Notes under the pieces: model-generated | Database searches by the model: none | Seen by the model: only the letters and a program-made list of their open reading frames with translations | What the model was told of the DNA's origin: nothing | NCBI RefSeq assembly: GCF_900114215.1 | Contig: NZ_FOSG01000017.1 | Coordinates: forward strand, 81,185 to 145,184 | DNA from: Streptomyces mangrovi | Lineage (GTDB): Bacteria; Actinomycetota; Actinomycetes; Streptomycetales; Streptomycetaceae | Direction of reading: 5' to 3' | Length of the DNA stretch: 64,000 nucleotides | Program-made: the position numbers and the translations under genes | Part shown: piece after piece, positions 26,237-35,340 of the stretch | How positions within the stretch are numbered: the stretch's first letter is position 1 | Layout: each line of letters starts with the position of its first letter

Positions 26237-28191
26237 TGGCCCTGCCCTCCCCCAACCTGGACGACCGGCGCTTCCAGCAGCTCGTCGACGAGGCGAAGCG
26301 GTACGTGCGGCAGCGCGCGCCGGAGTGGACCGACCACAACGTCTCCGACCCGGGCGTCACCCTGATCGAGACGTTCGCCCACCTCGTGGACCAGCTGCTG
26401 TACCGGCTGAACCGGGTCCCGGACAAGAACTACACCGCGTTCCTCGACCTGCTGGGCGTCCGCCTGTTCCCGCCGGCCGCGGCCGTGGCGGAGGTCGACT
26501 TCCACCTGTCGGCGCCGCAGCCCGACACGGTGGTGCTGCCCGCGGGTACCGAGGTGACCACCGCGCGCGGCGAGACGGACGAGGCCGTGGTGTTCACGAC
26601 CACGGACGAACTGCGCATCGCGCCGAGCGAACTGACGCGACTGGTGACCGCGCCCCGGACCGGCGACCAGACCGACCGGACCGGCACGCTCGCCGAGGGC
26701 CGCGACGTGCCCTGCTTCCAGGCGGTGCCGGAGCCGGGCGACGCGCTGCTGTTCGGCCTGCCGACGGCGGTGCCGCGCTGCATCGTCGCGGTGCGGCTGG
26801 ACAGCCGCGTGGAGGGCGTCGGCGTGGACCCGCGCCAGCCCCCGCTGGTGTGGGAGGCGTGGAACGGCGGCGGCTGGCAGGTGTGCGAGACCGGCACGGA
26901 CACCACCGGCGGGCTGAACCGGCCCGGTGAGGTGATCGTGTACGTACCGGCCGGGCACACGGCGTCGGTGATCGGCGGGACGCGGGCCGGCTGGCTGCGC
27001 TGCCGCGTCACCGAGGCGGAGCCGGGCCAGCCGTTCTACTCCCAGTCCCCGACGGTGCGCGAGGCGGCCGTGTTCACCGTGGGCGGCACCATGTCCGTCG
27101 AGCACGCCGAGACCGTGACCGACGTGCCGCTCGGCATCTCGGAAGGGGTCGCCGGACAGACGTTCCGGCTCGGCCGCCCGCCGGTCCTCCTCGACGGCGA
27201 ACCACCCGTGGTGGAGGTGTCCTCGGGCGAGGGGTGGCAGCGCTGGGAGGTGGTGGAGCACTTCGGCCGTTCCGGGCCCGCCGACCGGCACGTCCGCGTG
27301 GACGCCACCACCGGCGAGTTCGCCTTCCCGCCCGTACTGCGCGAGCCGGACGGCACGCTGCGGCAGTGCGGCGCCGTGCCGCCCAAGGGCGCCCGGGTGC
27401 AAGTGGCCCGCTACCGCACCGGCGGCGGCCCGGCGGGCAACGTCGCCCGCGGCGCGATCCGCGTGCTGCGCAGCTCCGTTCCGTACGTCGCGCGGGTCGT
27501 CAACCGGGAGGCGGCGCGCGGCGGCGTCGCCGGCGAGACCGTCGCCAACGCCAAGCTGCGCGCGCCGGAGGCGCTGCGGATGCAGGAGCGCGCGGTGACC
27601 GCCGAGGACTACGAGATCATCGGCCGCCAGGCGGCGCCCTCGGTGCGCCGGGTCCGCTGCCTGCCCGCCGGCGGCGCGGGTGCGGTACGGGTCCTGGTGG
27701 TGCCGGACGCGGTCGCCGACGAGGACGGCCGGCTCCGTTTCGAGCAGCTGATCCCCTCCGAGCAGGTGCTCCGGGCGATCACCGCGAGTCTGGACGAGCG
27801 GCGCCTGATCGGTACCCGCCTCGTCGTGGAGCCGCCGGTCTACCAGGGCGTCACCGTGGTGGCCCGGCTCTCGGCGGCGCCGGACGACACCGACCGGGTG
27901 CGCGACGCGGCGCTCACCGCGCTGTTCGGGTACCTCGACCCGCTGCGCGGCGGCCCCGACGGCACCGGGTGGCCGTTCGGGCGGCCGGTGCAGTACGGGG
28001 AGGTCTTCGGCGTGCTGCAACGCGCGACCGGCAACGCGCTGGTGGAGGACGTCCGGCTGTTTCCCGCCGATCCGGTCACCGGGCGGCGCGGCGCGCCGGC
28101 GGACCGCGTCGACGTGGCCGCGGGCGCACTGGTCTTCTCCCACCAGCACCAGGTGGCCGTCACGGCCGTCGAGCCGGAGGCACGGGGATGA
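26236..28191 (+). CDS. cis11: Baseplate J-like protein
   Basis: A 651-residue baseplate component (gpJ/T4 gp6-like, Afp11/Pvc11). The N-terminus ALPSPNLDDRRFQQLVDEAKRYVRQRAPEWTDHNVSDPGVTLIE is diagnostic of the large eCIS 'putative baseplate assembly' family. The LRAPEALRMQERAVTAEDYEIIGRQAAPSVRRVRC stretch is the conserved J-like core. It forms the hexagonal wedges around the spike. The start overlaps the gp25 stop and the stop overlaps the next ATG. Confidence 0.95.
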   Translation: MALPSPNLDDRRFQQLVDEAKRYVRQRAPEWTDHNVSDPGVTLIETFAHLVDQLLYRLNRVPDKNYTAFLDLLGVRLFPPAAAVAEVDFHLSAPQPDTVVLPAGTEVTTARGETDEAVVFTTTDELRIAPSELTRLVTAPRTGDQTDRTGTLAEGRDVPCFQAVPEPGDALLFGLPTAVPRCIVAVRLDSRVEGVGVDPRQPPLVWEAWNGGGWQVCETGTDTTGGLNRPGEVIVYVPAGHTASVIGGTRAGWLRCRVTEAEPGQPFYSQSPTVREAAVFTVGGTMSVEHAETVTDVPLGISEGVAGQTFRLGRPPVLLDGEPPVVEVSSGEGWQRWEVVEHFGRSGPADRHVRVDATTGEFAFPPVLREPDGTLRQCGAVPPKGARVQVARYRTGGGPAGNVARGAIRVLRSSVPYVARVVNREAARGGVAGETVANAKLRAPEALRMQERAVTAEDYEIIGRQAAPSVRRVRCLPAGGAGAVRVLVVPDAVADEDGRLRFEQLIPSEQVLRAITASLDERRLIGTRLVVEPPVYQGVTVVARLSAAPDDTDRVRDAALTALFGYLDPLRGGPDGTGWPFGRPVQYGEVFGVLQRATGNALVEDVRLFPADPVTGRRGAPADRVDVAAGALVFSHQHQVAVTAVEPEARG

Positions 28192-28751
28192 GCCGCGCCG
28201 CCGTACCCGGACTGCCGAGCAGGTACCCGATCGGCGGGCAACTGCCCGCCCTGTACGCCGACGACGACTTCGCGCAGCGGTTCACCGCCGGTCTCGACAC
28301 CGTCCTCGCGCCGGTCTTCGCGACCCTCGACAACCTGCCCGCCTACCTCGACCCCCGGGTGGCTCCGGCCGACTTCCTGGCCTGGCTGGCGTCGTGGGTG
28401 GGCGCCGACGACGACCCGCGGTGGCCCGTGGAGTCGCGCCGCGAGGCGGTCGTCCGCGCGGTGGAACTGCACCGGTGGCGCGGCACCGGGCGCGGTCTGG
28501 TCGAGGGCCTGCGGCTCGCACTCGGCGTACACGCCGAGGTGACCGGGGACGGCGGGGCGGCCTGGTCGAGCACCGCCGGTGCCGACTTCCCGCCCGAACC
28601 ACCCGCCGGGGCCCTGGTCCGGGTGTGGCCGGGCCGTGGGAGGGGGGTGGACCCGGACCGGGTCCACGAGATCGTCCGGGCCATGTGCCCGGTGCACACC
28701 GTCTGCCGGGTGGAGGTCCTGCCCGGCCCGCCCGCCGACGAAGGGAGGTGA
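28188..28751 (+). CDS. cis12: Baseplate/tail protein I-like
   Basis: A 187-residue tail protein I family member (gpI/T4 gp7-like). Seen: YPIGGQLPALYADDDFAQRFTAGLDTVLAPVFATLDNLPAYLDPRVAPADFLAWLASWVGA, then RRWRGTGRGLVEGLRLALGV with a conserved W-R-G-T motif. It partners gpJ in the wedge. The start overlaps the previous stop (ATGA). No tail-fibre gene follows it, in contrast to Afp/PVC clusters that target eukaryotic cells. Confidence 0.92.
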   Translation: MSRAAVPGLPSRYPIGGQLPALYADDDFAQRFTAGLDTVLAPVFATLDNLPAYLDPRVAPADFLAWLASWVGADDDPRWPVESRREAVVRAVELHRWRGTGRGLVEGLRLALGVHAEVTGDGGAAWSSTAGADFPPEPPAGALVRVWPGRGRGVDPDRVHEIVRAMCPVHTVCRVEVLPGPPADEGR

Positions 28752-28755
28752 CGTC

Positions 28756-29865
28756 ATGCACGTGTGTCCCGCGTGCGGGACGTCCAACGGCCCCGGAGAC
28801 GACTTCTGCGGCAACTGCGGCGCCTACCTGGGCTGGTCGGACACCCCGCCCGCTCCGGGCACGCGCTCGGAGCAGGCGGCACCGCCGGAGCCCGCACCCG
28901 CGCCCGCGCCCGCGCCGCCTCCGGCGGAGAAGCCCGCGTCCGCCGCAGGCGGCGCGGGCCCCGGCGCCGAACCCGGCCGGGAGGAGGACACGAGCCCTCC
29001 CCCGCGGACCGGTCCCGGCCGGGACCTCACCGGGCCCCCGGCCCCTGCCCCTGCCCCTGCCCCTGCCCCCAAGACGGCGACGCCGGACCCCGTGGTGCCC
29101 GTACGCCCCGCGAAGCCGGTGGCCCCGCGCCCCGTCGTACGCCCTGCGGCGGTGCCGGACGAGGCGGCGGGGACGCCCTGCCACGCCTGCGGCACGCCCA
29201 ACCCGCCGGGCCGCCGGTTCTGCCGGCGCTGCGCGGCGGCGCTGAACCCCGCCGCCGATCCCGCCCCGCCGCCGTGGTGGCGGACCGTGTGGCCGCCGCG
29301 CCGCCGGGCGCGGGCGGGCTCGGGCCGGGCGGTGAGGTTCCTGGTGACTCTGGCCGCGGTGGCGGCTGTGTGCGCGGGCGCTCTTCTGCTGCTGCCGGCC
29401 GGGCGCACCGTGTTCGAGGATGCCCGGGACAAGATGAGCAAACCCGGACCCGTGACCCCGGTGGACATCGAGGCGAGCGCCGAGCTCCCCCGGCACCCGG
29501 CGGTGAACACCACGGACGGGGTGAGCAACCGCTACTGGGGCGCGCCCGCGCCGGGCGCCTCGGTGACCTACACCTTCCGCGAGCCGTTCCGGCTGGTCGA
29601 TCTGATCATCATCAACGGTGCGTCCAAGTCCCCCGAGGATTACGCCCGACAGGCACGCGCGCTCCGTCTGGATCTGGAGGTGACGGAGCAGGACGGCACG
29701 AGGCACCGCGAGGAACTCACCCTCGGCGACAAACCGGGCCCGCAGACGTTCCCCCTCGGGATCAGCGACGTGAAGACGGTGCGTCTGGTCCTGCGCTCGG
29801 CCGTCGACCTGACCGCGGACCGTCACCTGGCCCTGGCTGAGGTGGAGTTCTTCCAAAGGGGCTGA
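28756..29865 (+). CDS. cisA: CisA-like membrane protein: zinc ribbons, disordered linker, TM helix, discoidin domain
   Basis: A 369-residue protein. The N-terminus is a zinc ribbon (C4, C7, C18, C21). A Pro/Ala-rich linker follows, then a second ribbon (C142, C145, C156, C159), one membrane helix at about 194-214 (FLVTLAAVAAVCAGALLLL), and a C-terminal F5/8 type C-like beta domain (about 236-368: NTTDGVSNRYWGAPAPGASVTYTFREPFRLVDLIIING; ALAEVEFFQ). This order fits the bitopic protein reported as CisA in Streptomyces CIS work, which links cytoplasmic particles to the membrane; the match is from memory of that architecture. With the helix oriented as expected, the ribbons face the cytoplasm and the discoidin domain faces outside. 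AGGGAGGTGA precedes the ATG. It closes the eCIS operon. Confidence 0.75.
   Translation: MHVCPACGTSNGPGDDFCGNCGAYLGWSDTPPAPGTRSEQAAPPEPAPAPAPAPPPAEKPASAAGGAGPGAEPGREEDTSPPPRTGPGRDLTGPPAPAPAPAPAPKTATPDPVVPVRPAKPVAPRPVVRPAAVPDEAAGTPCHACGTPNPPGRRFCRRCAAALNPAADPAPPPWWRTVWPPRRRARAGSGRAVRFLVTLAAVAAVCAGALLLLPAGRTVFEDARDKMSKPGPVTPVDIEASAELPRHPAVNTTDGVSNRYWGAPAPGASVTYTFREPFRLVDLIIINGASKSPEDYARQARALRLDLEVTEQDGTRHREELTLGDKPGPQTFPLGISDVKTVRLVLRSAVDLTADRHLALAEVEFFQRG
29041..29070. repeat. Hexanucleotide GCCCCT repeat in the CisA-like linker
   Basis: Four perfect copies of GCCCCT plus one variant (GCCCCC) encode Ala-Pro repeats in the disordered linker before the second zinc ribbon. Length change here would adjust linker length in frame. 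Confidence 0.85.
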
Positions 29866-29959
29866 TCCCGCGCCGCCCCGCGCCCGGCGGGGATGTCAGC
29901 CGTCCGGCGGGCAGCGGGCCTGCGCTCTCCTCGTCCTGCCCCGGACGCGGACGCCCCGG

Positions 29960-31330
29960 TCACCGCCGCGCGGCCTCGTCCAGGCCGCAGCGGCGCTGGA
30001 AGGCGACGGCGACGGCCATCAGCACGGCGGGGAGGACGGTGAAGCCCAGGAGCAGTGCCGTGAGCGCGGAGTCCGGCTGCGCCACGGTGTGCCCCTCCGT
30101 GGTGGCGACGAAGCCGCCGACGGCGAGGGCCGCGGAGTACACGTAGGGTCCGAGAGCCGTCCCCGTCGCCTCGGTGGCCGTCCAGACGCCGGTGTACGCG
30201 CCGGCGCGGGCCGTGCCCCGGGTCTCCGCCGCGGCCACCGCGTCCGGCACCATCGAGAAGGCCAGCAGCTGCAGCCCGGCGAAGGCGGTGCCGAGGGCCA
30301 CCACCACCACGACCGTGAAGGCCACACCGGCCCTCCCGCCCAGCAGCAGTGCCAGCGAACCGGCGATGAACACCCCCTGCGCCAGCAGCAGTCCGCGCTG
30401 CTTGCCCGTCCGGCGCGACAGCCACAGCCAGCCGGGCCCGGCGATCACGGCCGGGGCGAGGAAGCCGCCCATGAAGACGGTGGTGAGACCGCCGTCCCCG
30501 AAGACGTACCGGGTGTAGAAGGGCAGCGCCGCGAGGAAGAGGTGCGTGGTGGTCCCGGTGAACAGGTAGGAGAGCACCAGCGCCCGGAAGTCGCGGTCCC
30601 GCCCGGCCAGACGCAGGTCGGCCAGGACGGAGTGCGCGTGCCCGCCGGGCGGGCGGAAGCCGCAGCGGCCGGTGAGCCGCCGGACGCCGGTGAGGCCGAT
30701 GACCCCGGAGACGGCCATGCCCACCGCCAGCAGCGCCGCCATCCGGGAGTAGTCCCCGCGGCCCCCCGAGGCGACCAGGGCCGGCGCGGCGACCCCGGAG
30801 GCGAGCAGCCCCAGGGTCAGGAAGAGCATCCGGAACATGAAGACCCGGGTGCGCTCGTGGTAGCCGATCCGCAGGTCGGAGGGCGTCGTCAGATACGGCA
30901 CCTGGAAACACGCGAAGAGCAGGTTGCCGGCGATGAACCAGCCGCCGACCCACAGCGCGGCCCCCGGCCCGGTGAGACCGGCGGGCACGGTGAACAGGGC
31001 CGCCAGGGAGAGCGGCAGCAGCAGTCCCCAGCGGAGCATGCCCCGCCGGTGCCCGGCGCGGCGGGCCTGCCGGTCGGAGAGCGTGCCCAGCAGCGGGTGG
31101 ACCACCGCGTCGACGATCTTCGGCACCAGGAGCGTCAGTCCGGCCAGGAACGGCGAGACGCCCAGTGTGTGGGTGAGGAAGTACAGCAGGAGCAGCCCGG
31201 GGACGGTGACCCACACGCCCATGCCGACCGAGCCGGTGGCGTACGCCACGAGGTCGCCGGCCCGCGCCCGCCGCGGGGGTCCGGCCGGCTCGGCGGCCTC
31301 CCGCATCGGCGGGGCGGGGACGGCGGTCAC
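29960..31330 (-). CDS. MFS transporter, GPH/MelB-like
   Basis: A 456-residue, twelve-helix major facilitator protein of the GPH (MelB-like) type. Seen: ARAGDLVAYATGSVGMGVWVTVPGLLLLYFLTHTLGVSP in the first helix pair, VPKIVDAVVHPLLGTLSDRQARRAGHRRG in the conserved loop 2-3, and FQVPYLTTPSDL in helix 5. The C-half keeps VPDAVAAAETRGTARAGAYTGVW. The GTG start overlaps the SDR stop, so it is the last gene of a three-gene operon with the SDR and monooxygenase. The substrate is unknown; export or uptake of the compound handled by the two oxidoreductases is plausible. Confidence 0.88.
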   Translation of the reverse strand: MTAVPAPPMREAAEPAGPPRRARAGDLVAYATGSVGMGVWVTVPGLLLLYFLTHTLGVSPFLAGLTLLVPKIVDAVVHPLLGTLSDRQARRAGHRRGMLRWGLLLPLSLAALFTVPAGLTGPGAALWVGGWFIAGNLLFACFQVPYLTTPSDLRIGYHERTRVFMFRMLFLTLGLLASGVAAPALVASGGRGDYSRMAALLAVGMAVSGVIGLTGVRRLTGRCGFRPPGGHAHSVLADLRLAGRDRDFRALVLSYLFTGTTTHLFLAALPFYTRYVFGDGGLTTVFMGGFLAPAVIAGPGWLWLSRRTGKQRGLLLAQGVFIAGSLALLLGGRAGVAFTVVVVVALGTAFAGLQLLAFSMVPDAVAAAETRGTARAGAYTGVWTATEATGTALGPYVYSAALAVGGFVATTEGHTVAQPDSALTALLLGFTVLPAVLMAVAVAFQRRCGLDEAARR

Positions 31331-32226
31331 GGCCGGCCTCCGTGGCGCCGGAGGACACCGGCGGCCGGCTCCGCGCCGTCGAGGGCGCCGGACCGGACGC
31401 GGCCGGCCAGGGTGCGGGCGACGATCCGGTCGGTCAGCGACGGCAGATGGCGGGCCAGGAAGATCTCCACCGCTCCTCGCCGGGTGGTGGCCAGGTCGCG
31501 GCGGACCCGGCGGCCGAGCCCGGCTCGGAGCACCGTCTCCACCACGCCTTCCAGCGGCTCGTACCGGCTCATCCCCTCCAGTGACAGCCCGGCCGCGGCG
31601 GTCGAGTCGTGGATGGGGCTGCGCACCGCCGAGGGGTAGACGCAGCTGACGCCGACATGGGTGCCGATCTCCAGGCGGAGCGCGTCGGCGTACGCCACCA
31701 GCGCGCGCTTGGAGGCGCCGTACGCGGCCGCCAGGGGCAGCTGCAGGACGGCCATCCGCGAGGAGAGCATGACGACCCGGCCCCGGGAGGCCACGAGGGC
31801 GTCCACGCAGGCGGCCGTCACGCGCCAGGTGCCGAGCAGGTTGATGTCGAGCTGGCGGCGGACCTCGGGGCCGGGCGGGAGTTCGGCCGGAGCGGGTCCG
31901 CCGATCCCCGCGTTGTTGATCAGCAGGTCCAGGCCTCCGAGCCGGGCGAGGGCGCCCGCCACCGCGCCGGACACGGCGTCTTCGTCGGTGATGTCGCAGG
32001 CCAGGACCTCGACCGGGTCGTCCGGCCCGGGTGCGAGGTCCAGACCGACGACGTGCGCGCCGAGCTCCGCGAGCCGGGCGGAGAGCGCCCGGCCGAAGGT
32101 GCCGGACGCGCCCGTGACGAGAACGCGCAGGCCGCGCGCGTCGCGGCGGCCGCCCCTCAGCAGGACGGCGAGAGCGGCCCCGGGAGAAGTGCGGACGGTC
32201 GCGGTGGTGTGGGGGCCGGTGTTCAT
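31327..32226 (-). CDS. Short-chain dehydrogenase/reductase
   Basis: A 299-residue SDR. Seen: LRVLVTGASGTFGRALSARL with the TGxxxGxG nucleotide motif, LDLLINNAGIGG (NNAG), VVMLSSRMAV with the catalytic Ser, and YGASKRAL with the YxxxK pair. The Asp after the second strand (VVGLDLAPG) favours NAD(H). The C-terminal 70 residues (RRDLATTRRGAVEIFLARHLPSLTDRIVARTLAG) resemble those of SDRs linked to Baeyer-Villiger or flavin monooxygenases. It lies between the monooxygenase and the transporter, with start and stop both overlapping neighbours, so it probably acts in the same oxidation pathway. Confidence 0.92.
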   Translation of the reverse strand: MNTGPHTTATVRTSPGAALAVLLRGGRRDARGLRVLVTGASGTFGRALSARLAELGAHVVGLDLAPGPDDPVEVLACDITDEDAVSGAVAGALARLGGLDLLINNAGIGGPAPAELPPGPEVRRQLDINLLGTWRVTAACVDALVASRGRVVMLSSRMAVLQLPLAAAYGASKRALVAYADALRLEIGTHVGVSCVYPSAVRSPIHDSTAAAGLSLEGMSRYEPLEGVVETVLRAGLGRRVRRDLATTRRGAVEIFLARHLPSLTDRIVARTLAGRVRSGALDGAEPAAGVLRRHGGRP

Positions 32227-33659
32227 ACGGTGCTCTCCTCGGTGTTCCGCGCGCGGAGGGCCGGGGCGGTCCGGCGGCCGGCGGCGCGGCGCGCGCGGGC
32301 GCGTCCGGCCTTCGTCTCCCGGGACAGGTCGGCCAGGTAGCGGTCGAAGTCGATCCGCATCCGCGGCCTGCGGTCGCTCCCCCAGCGTGCGGTGGCGTCG
32401 CGCAGATCGCGGTCGGTGGAGCGCCGCTGCTCCGCCGCCGTGGGGAGTGCGTAGGCGCCGGACAGATGGGCGGCGGCCAGTTTGGCCTGTGCCTCGACGA
32501 CGGGGAGGGCGGCGCCGGTCGACTGCATCAGCCCCACGAAGGCGAGGCCGGGGTCGTCCAGGTGGAACACCCTTTTGTACAGGGGCAGCCGCTCGGGGTC
32601 CCCGCCCGTCCATCGGGTGGACAGGAAGGGGATGGTGACCCGGTACCCGGTGGCCCAGACGATGACGTCGACCGGGTCGGAGCTGCCGTCGGTGAAGACG
32701 ACCCGGTCCCCCTCGAAGCGGTCGATGCCGGGGCGTGCGGCCACCTCGCCGTGGGTGAGGCGGTGCAGGATGGTGTCGCTGACGGTGGGGTGGTTCTGGA
32801 AGAGGCCTCCGGCGGGGGCGGGGAGCCCGTAGCGCTGCGGGGGGCCCACGGCCAGTGTGAGGAGGGTCTGGGCGATCCGCTGGCGGATCCGCCAGGGCAG
32901 GACGGACAGGGCGCCGCCGGTCGCGTCGGCCGGGCGGCCGAACAGGTACTTGGGGACGATGTGCACCCCGCGGCGGGCCGAGAGCAGCACCGGTCCGCGG
33001 GCGGTGTACGAGGCGTCGACGGCGATGTCCATGGCTGAGTTGCCCATGCCCACGACGAGCACCCGGCGGTCCCGGAAGATCTCGGCGGTGCGGTACTCGT
33101 GCGCGTGGATACGGGTGCCGAGGAAGCTGCCTGGGTAGCCCGGCTCGGGCAACCGGGGGTCCCAGTTGTGGCCGTTGGCGACCACGACGGCGTCGTAGCG
33201 GGCGGTGTCGCCGGTGTCGGTGGTGACGCGCCAGGCGTGTCCGGTGCCCGGTGGGTCACCGGCCGCGGGGCGGGCCGGTCGCGGATGCCCTGCGGTGGTC
33301 TCCGCCTCGTCCTCGCGTTCGACGGAGACGACCGTGGTGCCGTAGCGGATGTGCGGGACGAGGCCGAAGGTCCGCGCGTAGTCGGCGAGGTAGCCGGCCA
33401 CGAGGTCGGCCGACGGGTAGTCCGGCCACGAGGCCGGCATGGGGAAGTCCGCGAACTGGGTGCGGCCCTTGCTGGTGTTGAGGTGGAGCGACGCGTAGGC
33501 AGGTGACAGGCCACTGCTGTTGTCGCGGGCCCACAGCCCTCCGGGCCGGTCGCCCTTCTCGTGGGTGACGGTGTCGAGGCCGGCGTCGAGGAGTGCCTTG
33601 GTGGCGGCGAGACCGGCCGCTCCGGCGCCGATCACGGCGACACGGCGGGGAGGGGGCAT
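32223..33659 (-). CDS. Flavin-containing monooxygenase
   Basis: A 478-residue class B flavoprotein monooxygenase. Seen: VAVIGAGAAGLAATKALLDAG (FAD Rossmann motif), DRPGGLWARD, the family signature FLGTRIHAHEY (FxGxxxHxxxY form, closer to FMO than to Baeyer-Villiger enzymes), VLVVGMGNSAMDIAVD (NADPH motif) and DVIVWATGYRVTIPFL near the C-terminus. It oxygenates soft nucleophiles or ketones using NADPH and O2. It is the first gene of the minus-strand operon with the SDR and the MFS gene, divergent from a PucR-type regulator. The substrate is unknown. Confidence 0.9.
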   Translation of the reverse strand: MPPPRRVAVIGAGAAGLAATKALLDAGLDTVTHEKGDRPGGLWARDNSSGLSPAYASLHLNTSKGRTQFADFPMPASWPDYPSADLVAGYLADYARTFGLVPHIRYGTTVVSVEREDEAETTAGHPRPARPAAGDPPGTGHAWRVTTDTGDTARYDAVVVANGHNWDPRLPEPGYPGSFLGTRIHAHEYRTAEIFRDRRVLVVGMGNSAMDIAVDASYTARGPVLLSARRGVHIVPKYLFGRPADATGGALSVLPWRIRQRIAQTLLTLAVGPPQRYGLPAPAGGLFQNHPTVSDTILHRLTHGEVAARPGIDRFEGDRVVFTDGSSDPVDVIVWATGYRVTIPFLSTRWTGGDPERLPLYKRVFHLDDPGLAFVGLMQSTGAALPVVEAQAKLAAAHLSGAYALPTAAEQRRSTDRDLRDATARWGSDRRPRMRIDFDRYLADLSRETKAGRARARRAAGRRTAPALRARNTEESTV

Positions 33660-33908
33660 GGTGGCGTCTCCTGGGGCGGTACGGGAGGGCTGCGGGGCGA
33701 GCGCCGGCACCGCGCGCGGGCAGGGCGCCGGCGGGAGCGGCGGCGCCTCCGGGCCGTCGGGACGGCTGGGCGGCGGTGGCGGTGGCGGTGGCGGTCGGTT
33801 TGTGGTGGGACCCAACCGTAGGCGCGTCCCACCGGCCGGGACATGGCGTGCGTCACCCGTTTCGGCCCCCGTGTTGTTCCCCGTCACAAGGGCGGGCAGG
33901 ATGGCGGG
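33660..33908. promoter_or_regulatory. Divergent promoter region with inverted repeat (33804-33833)
   Basis: The 249 bases between the monooxygenase and the PucR-type gene hold an 8-bp perfect inverted repeat, GGTGGGAC (33804-33811) and GTCCCACC (33826-33833), with a 14-base spacer. The arm centres are 22 bases apart, about two helical turns, fitting a dimeric regulator. Three copies of GGTGGC (33775-33792) lie beside it. The neighbouring PucR protein is the obvious candidate ligand; this is an inference. Confidence 0.5.
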
Positions 33909-35057
33909 ATGCACACGCGCGACGACTGGCCCCCGGTGGTCGACCTCATCGAGCGGGTCGTCGGCGAGGACGACCTGCTGCCCTCGGTCGTGGCCACCGT
34001 CCGCACGATGGTGCAGGAGATCGCGGCCCTGCCCGCCGCCGACATCGCCGGGCACACCCGCGCGCTGCTGGCCGCGGCCACCCGGGCGCTGGCGGCCCGC
34101 CGGGGGCCGACGGAGGCGGAGCTGTCGTTCGTGGAGGAGTTGGCGGTGACGCGCGCCCGCCAGGGTGTGTCCATCGAGGCCGTGCTCGCGGCCGTGCACG
34201 TGGCCGAGCGGGCGATCTGGTCCCGCGCCCGGGAGCTGGCGGGACCGGCGGGGGTGGCGCCCGAGCGACTGCTGGACGCACGGGAGCTGTACGACGACTG
34301 GGCCGAGGCCGTACGGGTCCGGCTGATCACCGCCCATCGCGCCACCGGGGCCGGCCAGGGGCCGCCGAGCGGTGAGCGGGACGCGGCGCTGCTGCGGCGG
34401 CTGTTCGCCGGCGGTTCGGCGGCGGCGCTGGCGGCCGCCGAGGCGGGCCTGCCGGCGGCGGGCGGGCTGTGGGTGCTGGTCGCCCGGCCGGAGGACGCCC
34501 AGGTCGCGGCCACGCCGGACCGCGCACCCCGCGGCCCGGGTGACCGGGCGCTGTCCGCGCTGGTGGACGGACTGCTGGTCGCCGTGTACGCCCGGCGGCC
34601 TCCGGACCGCACCGCCCGCGCCGTGGTCCGGGCGGGAGCGGCGGCCGGGCTCGCCGGCCCCGGTGAGCCGGAAGGGCTGGCCCTCGTGCGGCGTCTCGCG
34701 GTGGACGCCCTCACGGCGGCCGAGTCGGCGGGGCGGTCCGGCGTGGTGCACGTCGCCGAGGTGGCGGCGCTGGCCGCGGTGGTGGACCGGGCCGATCTGG
34801 CGGCGGTTCTCCTGGACCGCCACGGGGCGGCGCTGGCCGGGCTGGGCGCGAACGCCGAGCCGGTCGCCCTGGCCGTCCGCGCCTGGCTGGAGGCCGACCG
34901 GGATGTGCCGGCGGCGGCCGAGCGGCTGTTCGTCCACCCCAATACGGTGCGCAACCGGATTCAGCGTTTCTCCGGTGTCACGGGGATCGACCCGGCCGGG
35001 ACCTTCGGGGCCGTCGACGCCTGGTGGCTGTGCCGGGCCTGGCTCGACCGGTCCTGA
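33909..35057 (+). CDS. PucR-type transcriptional regulator
   Basis: A 382-residue regulator of the PucR/CdaR type. The C-terminal helix-turn-helix of the HTH_30 class is clear: VRAWLEADRDVPAAAERLFVHPNTVRNRIQRFSGVTGID. The N-terminal 150 residues match the RsbRD/PucR-associated helical domain (VVDLIERVVGEDDLLPSVVATVRTMVQEIAALP; GVSIEAVLAAVHVAERAIW). A central GGDEF-related region is strongly diverged. ATG at 33909 keeps the complete N-terminal domain. It is divergent from the monooxygenase operon across an inverted repeat, so local control in response to the oxidised substrate is likely. Confidence 0.88.
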   Translation: MHTRDDWPPVVDLIERVVGEDDLLPSVVATVRTMVQEIAALPAADIAGHTRALLAAATRALAARRGPTEAELSFVEELAVTRARQGVSIEAVLAAVHVAERAIWSRARELAGPAGVAPERLLDARELYDDWAEAVRVRLITAHRATGAGQGPPSGERDAALLRRLFAGGSAAALAAAEAGLPAAGGLWVLVARPEDAQVAATPDRAPRGPGDRALSALVDGLLVAVYARRPPDRTARAVVRAGAAAGLAGPGEPEGLALVRRLAVDALTAAESAGRSGVVHVAEVAALAAVVDRADLAAVLLDRHGAALAGLGANAEPVALAVRAWLEADRDVPAAAERLFVHPNTVRNRIQRFSGVTGIDPAGTFGAVDAWWLCRAWLDRS

Positions 35058-35273
35058 CGGCCGCCAACGGTCCCGGACGAGGACGGCGCACCGGCCCGGC
35101 AGACTTCGGCGGCCTTCCCGCGGTCCTGGTCCCCATGGCCGGAACACCCGCCGCTCGACCGGGTGGACCCGCCGTCCCGGACGCGCCTCCCGCCCCTGCG
35201 CGCCCCCGTTTCCGTACTCCCGGGCCCCCACTCCAGGGACCCGGTCGGCCACACACGGTGACACCACGCCCCC

Positions 35274-35302
35274 TTGACGTGGCCCGGTTGCTCCGGTGGT
35301 AT
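35274..35302 (+). promoter_or_regulatory. Candidate promoter of the RiPP operon
   Basis: TTGACG (35274-35279) is followed after 17 bases by TGGTAT (35297-35302). The -35 is close to the vegetative consensus and the -10 is weaker. The start of the precursor lies 39 bases downstream. It is the best match in the gap after the PucR-type gene. The rest of the gap (35058-35273) shows nothing convincing. Confidence 0.4.
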
Positions 35303-35340
35303 CGAACGGCGCATCCGTTACTCGACTGAGAGGAACGTTC

